Part shown: positions 13,082-18,907 of the stretch, in pieces | Position numbering within the stretch: position 1 is the first letter of the stretch | Layout of the letters: each line of letters begins with the position of its first letter | Source of the DNA: a virus | Reading direction: 5' to 3' (one strand) | Length of the DNA: 32,322 nt | Virus record (IMG/VR): IMGVR_UViG_3300001097_000037 | Span: 1-32,322 of that record | Notes under the pieces: model-generated | What the model saw: only the letters and a program-made list of their open reading frames with translations | The model's database searches: none | Told to the model about the DNA's origin: nothing | Translations under genes and position numbers: made by a program

Positions 13082-13208
13082 TGACGCTTAGTGTATGGCA
13101 AGTAGCCGATTTAAGCACGGAATGAAGTAAATAAACAGTAATTAATAATTAAGCAAATAGTTTCAAAAAGACCCGTAACACGGCTATTTGCTATACATAG
13201 TGTTGTAG
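13082..13208 (+). repeat. attC-like imperfect palindrome, site 1
   Basis: The long arms TGTATGGCAAGTAGCCG (13092-13108) and CGGCTATTTGCTATACA (13181-13197) pair over 17 bp with two G-U pairs. Outside them, separated by 6 and 4 unpaired bases, are TGAC (13082-13085) and GTTG (13202-13205), matching the outer boxes of an integron attC. The middle, 72 bases, would be the variable loop. The site lies directly before a plus-strand gene, with TGTTGTAGGGCGTT at the boundary. Confidence 0.5.
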
Positions 13209-13220
13209 GGCGTTATTATT

Positions 13221-13496
13221 ATGAGCTTAATTTTAAAAAAATCAAACAAACTAATTAAAGAACTGAATCTTTATGAAAAAGCAAATGGTAGAGTTCCTAA
13301 TGATTGGAAGGGAATTGTAACTGTAGCTAGTGAGTCTATTGAAGATGCTAAAACTTTTGAAGAAGCGGTAGTTCCTCTAATGAAGTGGTTGAGTGAAAAT
13401 ATGCACCCCCACGCAACAGTTATAGTGACAGGTACTAGAGCAGAATTAGTAGAAGGTTTACAGTGTTATTTGAACGATAAATTTATTGTTGACTAA
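13221..13496 (+). CDS. Phage-associated hypothetical protein in a cassette-like unit (91 aa)
   Basis: The protein begins MSLILKKSNKLIKELNLYEK. Its C-terminal half, PLMKWLSENMHPHATVIVTG followed by TRAELVEGLQCYL, is a pattern I have seen in small phage-encoded hypothetical proteins of several bacterial groups; the role is unknown. The gene is flanked by a start sequence TTGTAGGGCG and an end sequence GCACTACAACG, which are complementary in GTTGTAG / CTACAAC, as the two ends of an integron cassette would be. Confidence 0.85.
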   Translation: MSLILKKSNKLIKELNLYEKANGRVPNDWKGIVTVASESIEDAKTFEEAVVPLMKWLSENMHPHATVIVTGTRAELVEGLQCYLNDKFIVD

Positions 13497-13500
13497 TGCA

Positions 13501-13530
13501 CTACAACGTTTCAGTATATGAAACGACTTG
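13501..13530 (+). repeat. attC-like left half-site, site 2
   Basis: After the 91-aa gene comes CTACAAC, a 6-base spacer and GTATATGAAACGACTTG (13514-13530). This resembles the left half of sites 1 and 3 (AAC, 5-6 bases, GTATATG or TGTATGG). The expected right arm (GTTTCATATAC-like) is not found before the next gene, so the site is incomplete or decayed. Confidence 0.4.
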
Positions 13531-13583
13531 TAAATAAGCAAAATCTAAAGTGGTCGGATTTACTCACTTAATTAATAAAAAAT

Positions 13584-13835
13584 ATGAAAACATTTCAGAT
13601 TACACAAAAATTCGGAGAAAACGGGGGATTAGGCTTTGAATACTTTGATATAGATGAAAATGCAACAATTGAAGAAATAGAAAAAGAAGCAATTGGAGTT
13701 CAAAAAAATGATTATGATAATAGATTCCCTGGTTTTGCAGGAAGATCACTTGAAAGACCAACGATTAGAGTGATGGAATTTTTAAACGGAAGAAAACCAA
13801 AAGGAGGTATTGATTTCAAAACTAAATGGCGGTAG
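13584..13835 (+). CDS. Hypothetical protein in a cassette-like unit (83 aa)
   Basis: Begins MKTFQITQKFGENGGLGFEY and contains an acidic helix ENATIEEIEKEAIG and a basic C-terminal end NGRKPKGGIDFKTKWR. Not assigned to a family. It is followed after about ten bases by the best attC-like site of the region, so it may be a captured gene. No promoter was found in the 90 bases before it. Confidence 0.75.
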   Translation: MKTFQITQKFGENGGLGFEYFDIDENATIEEIEKEAIGVQKNDYDNRFPGFAGRSLERPTIRVMEFLNGRKPKGGIDFKTKWR

Positions 13836-13845
13836 TTCATCTGTT

Positions 13846-13907
13846 GCCTAACGAAATGTATATGATTTCGGTTGTTTTTCACAACTGAATTATATACGGT
13901 GTTAGTT
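13846..13907 (+). repeat. attC-like site 3, most complete of the array
   Basis: GCCTAAC at 13846-13852 fits the R-double-prime consensus RYYYAAC exactly. GTTAGTT at 13901-13907 resembles R-prime GTTRRRY. TAAC and GTTA pair; unpaired spacers of 5 and 3 bases follow; then GTATATGATTTCGGTTG (13858-13874) pairs with CAACTGAATTATATAC (13882-13897) with two G-U pairs and one bulged T. The loop is seven bases. The total length of 62 bases and the extrahelical base match attC structure. Confidence 0.55.
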
Positions 13908-13959
13908 ACTGTTATTTTTTAGAGCGTTGGCAAATTAATTTTAGTAAAAATTAAAATAT

Positions 13960-14613
13960 ATGATACAGATAATAAATAAAGACTTTAGAGATTGTGAAAT
14001 ACCAAAAGGTTTGACAATTACAGACCCTCCTTATAATCAAGGATATGCGTATAATCAATATAAGGACAGAATGAGTGAAGATGATTACATTGAGTTATTA
14101 TCTAAAATACCAACGCCTTGTGTAATTATACATTATCCAGAAGAAACTATAAATTTACTACCTAAAGCAATAAAAGGAAAATGCGAACAAGTTGTTTGTT
14201 GGGTTTACAATAGTAACACAGGAAAACAAAGTAGAATTATAAGTTGGTGGGGGTGCAAACCTGATTTTAGAAAAGTAAGACAATCTTACAAAAACCTAAA
14301 AGACAAACGAATTATAAAAAGAATTGCAGAAGGTAAAACAGGTGCGAAACTTTATGACTGGTGGAATGTAAACCAAGTTAAGAATGTAAGTAAAGAAAAA
14401 ACAGAACACCCTTGCCAAATACCCGAGGAAATTATAAATAAGATAATTAGAACTACTGCAAATGATGGTGATTTAATTATTGATGTTTTCGGAGGAAGTG
14501 GAACAACTGGAAAAGTTGCAGAAGATTTAGGGTTTGATTCTATTATGTACGACATTGATGCGAAATATTGTGAGATTATGAGTGAGCGTACAGGCTTGGT
14601 GGCAAAAAAATAA
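13960..14613 (+). CDS. DNA methyltransferase (beta-class, DPPY, probably adenine-N6)
   Basis: This 217-residue enzyme transfers a methyl group from S-adenosylmethionine to a DNA base. The catalytic motif IV TDPPYNQGY lies at residues 21-29 and the cofactor motif FGGSGTTG at 177-184, preceded by TEHPCQIPEEI (148-158). Motif IV before motif I is the beta-class (N6/N4 MTase, PF01555-like) order. No restriction enzyme is adjacent, so it is an orphan that may protect phage DNA or alter host expression. Opposite strand to most genes, with attC-like sequence before it, it looks like a captured cargo gene. Confidence 0.93.
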   Translation: MIQIINKDFRDCEIPKGLTITDPPYNQGYAYNQYKDRMSEDDYIELLSKIPTPCVIIHYPEETINLLPKAIKGKCEQVVCWVYNSNTGKQSRIISWWGCKPDFRKVRQSYKNLKDKRIIKRIAEGKTGAKLYDWWNVNQVKNVSKEKTEHPCQIPEEIINKIIRTTANDGDLIIDVFGGSGTTGKVAEDLGFDSIMYDIDAKYCEIMSERTGLVAKK

Positions 14614-14615
14614 TT

Positions 14616-14649
14616 GTTACTAACTAAGGTATAGCAGTAACAAAGGTGC
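14616..14649 (+). repeat. attC-like end of the methyltransferase unit, site 4 (partial)
   Basis: After the stop, GTTACTAAC (14616-14624) is complementary in ACTAAC/GTTAGT to the start of the methyltransferase unit, GTTAGTTAC at 13901. It is followed by a 4-base spacer and GTATAGCAG (14629-14637), resembling the left half of the other sites. Separately, GTTACT and AGTAAC form a stem over a 16-base loop. A full right half is not seen. The remaining 95-base gap before the lysis genes holds no other feature. Confidence 0.38.
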
Positions 14650-14708
14650 TGATAGTAACCCTAAAGGGAGGGATAGGAGTATGTTTTGTGTAATATAAGA
14701 TATTGAAA

Positions 14709-15296
14709 TTAAAATATATTAACCCCCAACTTAACCCCAATACTATTAAAATTATATTGAAAGTTATGATCAGCGTTAATGCCAATTATTACAGTGTTCC
14801 TAATTTGATAATCCACCCCCACTTCAACACTTTGCAACATTGGAACAACGGACGCACCACCGTAAATGAATAAACCACTCATAGGGACTATTTTAGATAC
14901 CGTTGTAGTGGTTTCTTTTTTTTTATACTCAATTGTCCCACTAACATCTAATAAGTCACCAGTCGTGGTTATTTTTAACTTCGCAGTAGCGTTATTAGCG
15001 GTTAATTTAGTATCGTATTGATTTGCTTTGATAGTATTATCGTTTGGGGTTTTTACGTAAACGATTGAATCTTTAAATATTGTTTTGCCTTTTATATATC
15101 TTATTTCACTTTTTGAAGTATCGATATAAACTGGTTTAACACCTTTTAAAGTGGCTGTTCTTACGCTATCAATAATATCTTTAATGTTTACTTCTGTTTT
15201 AACTTTGATTATCGGTTTAGGTTCGCAGCTTTTAACGATAATAAATACCGCTATGATCGACACGAAAACAAACCAATTCTTTTTAATGAAGTTCAT
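14709..15296 (-). CDS. Membrane-anchored protein with beta-rich C-terminus (spanin-like candidate)
   Basis: Residues 8-22 (WFVFVSIIAVFIIV) form one membrane span with a basic N-terminus, so the rest is periplasmic. A cysteine (C24, VKSCEPK) lies directly after it; the context lacks a good lipobox because of the lysine. The periplasmic part is threonine- and lysine-rich, and residues about 140-195 have alternating hydrophobic and polar residues and end in phenylalanine (GVKLGVNIF), as outer-membrane barrel strands do. A protein spanning inner to outer membrane at the end of a lysis block suggests a role like spanins. This is inference. Confidence 0.72.
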   Translation of the reverse strand: MNFIKKNWFVFVSIIAVFIIVKSCEPKPIIKVKTEVNIKDIIDSVRTATLKGVKPVYIDTSKSEIRYIKGKTIFKDSIVYVKTPNDNTIKANQYDTKLTANNATAKLKITTTGDLLDVSGTIEYKKKETTTTVSKIVPMSGLFIYGGASVVPMLQSVEVGVDYQIRNTVIIGINADHNFQYNFNSIGVKLGVNIF

Positions 15297-15302
15297 AATT
15301 CA

Positions 15303-15605
15303 CTATTTATTAGACTTCCAATTCTTAACATCCTGAACGGTCATAAATCTACGTTTTTGTTCCACCCCGCGAGCGAACGTGTTATTGTCCTTGTCCTCGT
15401 TTACAAGTTCTACGACTTCACTAAACGTTAAAGACTTAATTTGAGTGAGGACTAATTTAATAATCGTAGCAACACCCGCTATTTTTGCCAATAGGTCAAC
15501 TCCAATAAGTCCTGCAATATTTGCATCTGAATTAATTGAATCGATTGAAAATAATACAATTGTTGCTAATGTTAGAATAAAATCCAATGCTTTTAAATTT
15601 TTCAT
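15303..15605 (-). CDS. Holin candidate, two membrane spans (100 aa)
   Basis: The protein has hydrophobic segments at about residues 7-22 (LDFILTLATIVLFSI) and 30-55 (IAGLIGVDLLAKIAGVATII), followed by a polar, charged C-terminal half. This fits a small phage holin, which forms the hole in the inner membrane at lysis, and its position directly downstream of the endolysin supports that. Phage membrane proteins without defined motifs can only be called candidates. The upstream endolysin gene ends 29 bases away. Confidence 0.6.
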   Translation of the reverse strand: MKNLKALDFILTLATIVLFSIDSINSDANIAGLIGVDLLAKIAGVATIIKLVLTQIKSLTFSEVVELVNEDKDNNTFARGVEQKRRFMTVQDVKNWKSNK

Positions 15606-15633
15606 TTTAATTTGTTTTAGATGTTAAAGATAA

Positions 15634-16161
15634 TTAAAAATATATAGTTTCCGTACACTTAGTCAAATCAACTACACGAATAGAATTAGGCTTTGTGTTG
15701 CGCTCCCCTGTATCACAATGAAGCCATGTGGTAGTTATGCGTTTATCTTCAATCCTACGAAGCCCCACGCAATATAGTTCTTCTGCGTTATTCTTTACGA
15801 TGTTGTAAAGTTCTAATCCGTTTCCTTTTAAATCAATTGCTTTGCCTTTACGATGTTCAGAATTTTTACCACCAACATCACTTCTAACCGTACGAAGACC
15901 GGACCACTTGCGAAGACCTCTATTGTCCTCTATTGACTTAACAATGTCAATATCTGAATAGCCTCTATTTTTTAAATCTTTGTAAGTTCCCCACCATGTG
16001 TTAATTACTAAAGGCTGTCCGTGCAATTCCCTTACCTTTTGGGCTATCTGAAAGACCTTAAAATCCATTTTGTCTAATCCGTTGTCTTTATCAAAAAGAT
16101 ACGTGTATGGATCTAAAAATTCATCGAGCATAAAATTTTCGCTTACTTCAATTCTTTTCAT
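15634..16161 (-). CDS. Endolysin, peptidase M15 family
   Basis: The 175-residue enzyme has the zinc-binding pattern of M15 D-Ala-D-Ala carboxypeptidases and L-Ala-D-Glu endopeptidases: SEHRKGKAIDL with H103 and D110, and TTWLHCD with H148 as the third ligand. The upstream part QPLVINTWWGTY and GLR fit the same fold. It should cut peptide stems of peptidoglycan to free progeny. There is no signal peptide, so export would depend on the holin. The length is typical of single-domain phage M15 lysins. Confidence 0.9.
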   Translation of the reverse strand: MKRIEVSENFMLDEFLDPYTYLFDKDNGLDKMDFKVFQIAQKVRELHGQPLVINTWWGTYKDLKNRGYSDIDIVKSIEDNRGLRKWSGLRTVRSDVGGKNSEHRKGKAIDLKGNGLELYNIVKNNAEELYCVGLRRIEDKRITTTWLHCDTGERNTKPNSIRVVDLTKCTETIYF

Positions 16162-16168
16162 TTTTTAG

Positions 16169-16360
16169 TTATTTTATAGATTGTTTGTATTCAATTTCAA
16201 AAACTACCCTAATTATTTTATTATTGGTGGTTTCCAATTTTAACTTTTCGATACGCAACTCGATTGGCTCTGCTACATCAATAACCTTTATATCTGTCTT
16301 TTGAGCATTAACAAATAAAAAGGGCGCTATTAATAATATATTAATTAATCTCTGATTCAT
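16169..16360 (-). CDS. Small exported protein (63 aa)
   Basis: Residues 1-20 (MNQRLINILLIAPFLFVNAQ) are a typical signal peptide with cleavage after Ala-Gln or Ala. The mature protein is about 43 residues, charged and beta-like (IRVVFEIEYKQ). It has no lipobox cysteine. The start lies inside the end of the upstream membrane protein gene (20-base overlap), like embedded spanin pairs, but the lack of a lipid anchor argues against a classical outer-membrane spanin. Confidence 0.7.
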   Translation of the reverse strand: MNQRLINILLIAPFLFVNAQKTDIKVIDVAEPIELRIEKLKLETTNNKIIRVVFEIEYKQSIK

Positions 16361-16646
16361 TTGTTTTTTTATTAAGTTCTAAATATTTGAATAGCATATC
16401 TTGCGAGAATTTACCTTGCTCTTTTAAATAAATTAAAAAAGCGTCTTGAATACCGTCGGCTCTCGCTTGTTGCCTATTTAATTCTATTCTATTATTAGCT
16501 CTGATTGCTTTTTTATCGCCCTCCTGACTTACGATAACAAAACAAAGCGACACTATTATGGCTGACATTCCTACGGTCAATTTTTGTTGAGCCTCTAAAC
16601 TTGACCACCATCTGAAATTTAGGTCTTTGAAAATTGTGTTTAACAT
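16341..16646 (-). CDS. Inner-membrane protein with periplasmic coiled coil (i-spanin-like)
   Basis: An amphipathic N-terminus with a tryptophan pair (NFRWWSSLEAQQKL) precedes a membrane segment at about residues 24-41 (GMSAIIVSLCFVIVSQ). The C-terminal 60 residues are charged and helical (KKAIRANNRIELNRQQARAD). One span plus a helical domain is the plan of an inner-membrane spanin subunit. It overlaps the exported 63-residue gene. Function inferred from design and location only. Confidence 0.65.
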   Translation of the reverse strand: MLNTIFKDLNFRWWSSLEAQQKLTVGMSAIIVSLCFVIVSQEGDKKAIRANNRIELNRQQARADGIQDAFLIYLKEQGKFSQDMLFKYLELNKKTNESEIN

Positions 16647-16870
16647 AACGTTAATAAAAATACGGACATAGCGCCTAAAATTGTAGCCAATGCATCAGCT
16701 ATTTCTGGAGTTCCTTTTTTTAATCGTTTATCCCATAGTAATTCTTTTCCAATTCCGAACACCATGGCAATAGATAAGGCTATGTAATTGTTTAATAATA
16801 TATTTGCAATTAAAAAAATATAAATTCCTGCTAATATGTGTAGGAGTTTATCTTGTTTTGGTAATTTCAT
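16640..16870 (-). CDS. Small multi-span membrane protein (DUF2279-like)
   Basis: The 76-residue protein has two or three hydrophobic stretches (HILAGIYIFLIANILL, YIALSIAMVFGIGKELL, ATILGAMSVFLLTL). The polar motif GKELLWDKRLKKGTPEIADALATILG, with glycine, lysine, acidic and alanine-threonine positions between spans, resembles the small membrane family DUF2279, often seen in phage lysis regions of Bacteroidetes. It could be a holin or antiholin; with the 100-residue protein downstream there are two candidates. Confidence 0.72.
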   Translation of the reverse strand: MKLPKQDKLLHILAGIYIFLIANILLNNYIALSIAMVFGIGKELLWDKRLKKGTPEIADALATILGAMSVFLLTLC

Positions 16871-17148
16871 TGTTTTAATGTTTTATAATATAATTCTTGG
16901 CATCCGCCTATAAAATGCTTTGGATTTATTGGATAAACTCGATTAGGCTCTAATTTGTCTAAAATATCTAATTGATACAATACGTCAACGGCTATTTTAT
17001 CGTTAATTATTGGAGCCGTAATCTCATTAAAATATTCGTCATAAGTTCCTTCTTTGACAACCAGATGACCTAATATAACAATATTAGCGTTTTCGATATT
17101 ATCTAGTAAATCGGGCAATTCTATAAACTCATATTTGGCGTATTCCAT
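16867..17148 (-). CDS. Hypothetical protein between fibre and lysis genes (93 aa)
   Basis: The protein begins MEYAKYEFIELPDLLDNIEN and ends in HFIGGCQELYYKTLKQ. It is acidic with a regular alpha/beta pattern (ANIVILGHLVVKEG, IINDKIAVDVLYQLDIL). It has no membrane segment or signal peptide. Its start shares a base with the end of the fibre gene (TAATG) and its stop overlaps the start of the membrane gene as ATGA. It may be a fibre chaperone or a structural protein; no family is known to me. Confidence 0.8.
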   Translation of the reverse strand: MEYAKYEFIELPDLLDNIENANIVILGHLVVKEGTYDEYFNEITAPIINDKIAVDVLYQLDILDKLEPNRVYPINPKHFIGGCQELYYKTLKQ

Positions 17149-18164
17149 TAGTACATGGTTATTTTTTTATACTCTCCCTCTGGTATTCTGTAATATGTTG
17201 GTATTGCAGAAATAGTGTTAATCAATCCATCAGCTTGATATTCTTTTATTTCAGATGTTGTTTGTGGAGGAGTTACTGAAATATTGTCGGCTAATCTTGT
17301 TATTGATGAGGCATTTGTGGGGATATATGAAGTAATCTTAGATGATTGCTCTAATTGCCAACCTATCATCCTAAAGGGTTTTGTCTGTTCTTTATATTTC
17401 GAAATTCCTAAAAAATTATTGTTTGGAGAAGATGTAAATATAATTGTTCTGGATACTCTCCAAATATTAGTATTAGGGATATTAAAATAATCTACTTCGG
17501 AGGACACTGATCCACCAATATTTAAAAGAAAGTTGGCGTTTGAATCAGTGCTCAAATTAGAAGCTATAGGCTTTGCCTCACTGTCGGTTAATATAAACAC
17601 ACTATAAGTATAATATTTATTTAATTCAAAATTAACCGAACTATATCCGTAAATTGTAGATAAAGAATTATTGAACCTTACTGATTTTGTAAATCCTATC
17701 CCAAATTGGCTTGCGTCTTCTGAAATTCCTGATTTAATATTTAGACCTACTATATCTTCGCTATGCGTAATAATATTAGTGGCTTCGTTTTCAACTAATA
17801 AAACGCCCTCACCCGTTGACCAATCAATTCTAGGTATATTTGTTTGTGCAACTTTTAAAATTCCGTTTACATCTAAATAAGTAGCAATACTGTTTCTTAA
17901 TACTGTAAAATCACTACTACCATTTTTAGGTAATGCCGAATGAAGAGCGCCATTACTGTAAGCGGTTGGTGTCAATAAAAGTTTTTCACCTCTATCAATA
18001 ATATTTTTTGTATTGTTGTTTAAAAATGAGGCTCTATCCGCCAACGCTCCCAAAGGCGAATTAAACACTAACTGACTGCCAATGTACACCTTTTTAATAA
18101 TGCGCTGTACGTTCGTGGTGTAGTCCATAACATTCTTAATAATATATCCGCTGTCGTTAATCAT
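17148..18164 (-). CDS. Phage tail fibre/spike with lectin-like domain
   Basis: The 338-residue protein has the motif of a widespread phage fibre module: FTVLRNSIATYLDVNGILKV, then IPRIDWSTGEGVLLVENEAT, followed by a jelly-roll (lectin or laminin-G-like) segment VKSVRFN to the C-terminal IGWQLEQSSKITSYIPT. These modules bind host surface sugars and form the receptor-binding part of fibres. The N-terminal 40 residues (IQRIIKKVYIGSQLVFNS) likely attach it to the neighbouring fibre proteins. It directly follows the collagen-like gene. Confidence 0.85.
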   Translation of the reverse strand: MINDSGYIIKNVMDYTTNVQRIIKKVYIGSQLVFNSPLGALADRASFLNNNTKNIIDRGEKLLLTPTAYSNGALHSALPKNGSSDFTVLRNSIATYLDVNGILKVAQTNIPRIDWSTGEGVLLVENEATNIITHSEDIVGLNIKSGISEDASQFGIGFTKSVRFNNSLSTIYGYSSVNFELNKYYTYSVFILTDSEAKPIASNLSTDSNANFLLNIGGSVSSEVDYFNIPNTNIWRVSRTIIFTSSPNNNFLGISKYKEQTKPFRMIGWQLEQSSKITSYIPTNASSITRLADNISVTPPQTTSEIKEYQADGLINTISAIPTYYRIPEGEYKKITMY

Positions 18165-18503
18165 TTAGTATGTATAATAAATTTTATTTTCTTTTGTAGG
18201 CAAGGCATCGAATTCAATTTGTGTTAATAGCACTCTGGCTTTTAATTCTTCTAATTGTTGAGCTGTGAAGTCGATGTAAATAAACGGATCGCCTTTCTGA
18301 CCAACCGTTCCCACGTCACCCTTATCGCCCTTATCGCCCTTATCGCCCTTCTGGCTATTCATAAATTCCTGTACAGTACCAGCATTACCCAAATCTAACC
18401 AATATTGATAAGTCCCTTTGCCCGTAAGACCAGGAGCACCACCATTATATATATCCTGAGTTACCGTTCTGTTTTCTTCAACTATATCTACACTTACTTT
18501 CAT
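18165..18503 (-). CDS. Collagen-like fibre connector protein (112 aa)
   Basis: The N-terminal 25 residues form a beta domain, followed by APGLTGKGTYQYWLDLGNAG and a short triple-helix (collagen-like) stretch of Gly-X-Y repeats, KGDKGDKGDKGDVG, at about residues 52-72, ending in QKGDPFIYIDF. Such stretches make trimeric stalks in phage fibres. The repeat is coded by three exact nine-base units. The stop is immediately followed by the fibre gene's start and its start overlaps the previous gene as ATGA. Confidence 0.85.
   Translation of the reverse strand: MKVSVDIVEENRTVTQDIYNGGAPGLTGKGTYQYWLDLGNAGTVQEFMNSQKGDKGDKGDKGDVGTVGQKGDPFIYIDFTAQQLEELKARVLLTQIEFDALPTKENKIYYTY
18321..18347. repeat. Nine-base tandem repeat, three copies
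   Basis: CTTATCGCC occurs three times in a row on the plus strand and codes for Gly-Asp-Lys on the minus strand. It is a site where copy-number change would lengthen or shorten the collagen-like stalk. Confidence 0.85.
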
Positions 18504-18904
18504 AATTTGCTATTAGTTATATCTTGTAAAATTACTCGCTTACCAGTTCTAGTCGATAACGTAGGTCTGCTATTATTAATTAATTCTATCGGCCAAACAA
18601 ACTCCCAATCGTGGTAATATGTGTCTGGTTTTATAGTCACAATATGCGTTTTAACATTATACCATCCGTCTAATTCTCTTTCTATTACAATATAATTAGT
18701 CTCAGTTGTTGGCTCTGTCGCAAATGTTTGAGCACAATAACCTCTACTATTCTTAAATTGTATAGTTATATCTAAATCGTTATAAGCAACTCCCGTATCG
18801 GTGTCGTATATTCTAAATCGCATACCCCCAGGGTTTCCGTTTAAAGCGGGGAAAAAACTATCCCCTCTTTTTAATTCTGGAAAATTATATATCTCGTTTG
18901 TCAT
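18500..18904 (-). CDS. Fibre-associated protein (134 aa)
   Basis: Contains MRFRIYDTDTGVAYNDLDIT and YIVIERELDGWYNVKTHIVT: a beta-sandwich-like pattern of the kind seen in N-terminal domains of fibre/baseplate upper proteins (RGDSF...RIYD, then strand-turn-strand). The C-terminal DWEFVWPIELINNSRPTLST suggests an assembly surface. It overlaps the collagen-like gene as ATGA. Likely a virion protein that links the spike and the stalk; not proven. Confidence 0.75.
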   Translation of the reverse strand: MTNEIYNFPELKRGDSFFPALNGNPGGMRFRIYDTDTGVAYNDLDITIQFKNSRGYCAQTFATEPTTETNYIVIERELDGWYNVKTHIVTIKPDTYYHDWEFVWPIELINNSRPTLSTRTGKRVILQDITNSKL

Positions 18905-18907
18905 AAT

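Noticed and set aside
13846-13907. Reading site 3 as an intrinsic terminator
   Set aside because: It has long arms with AT-rich pairs, a bulge and outer boxes but no T run directly after the stem on either strand.
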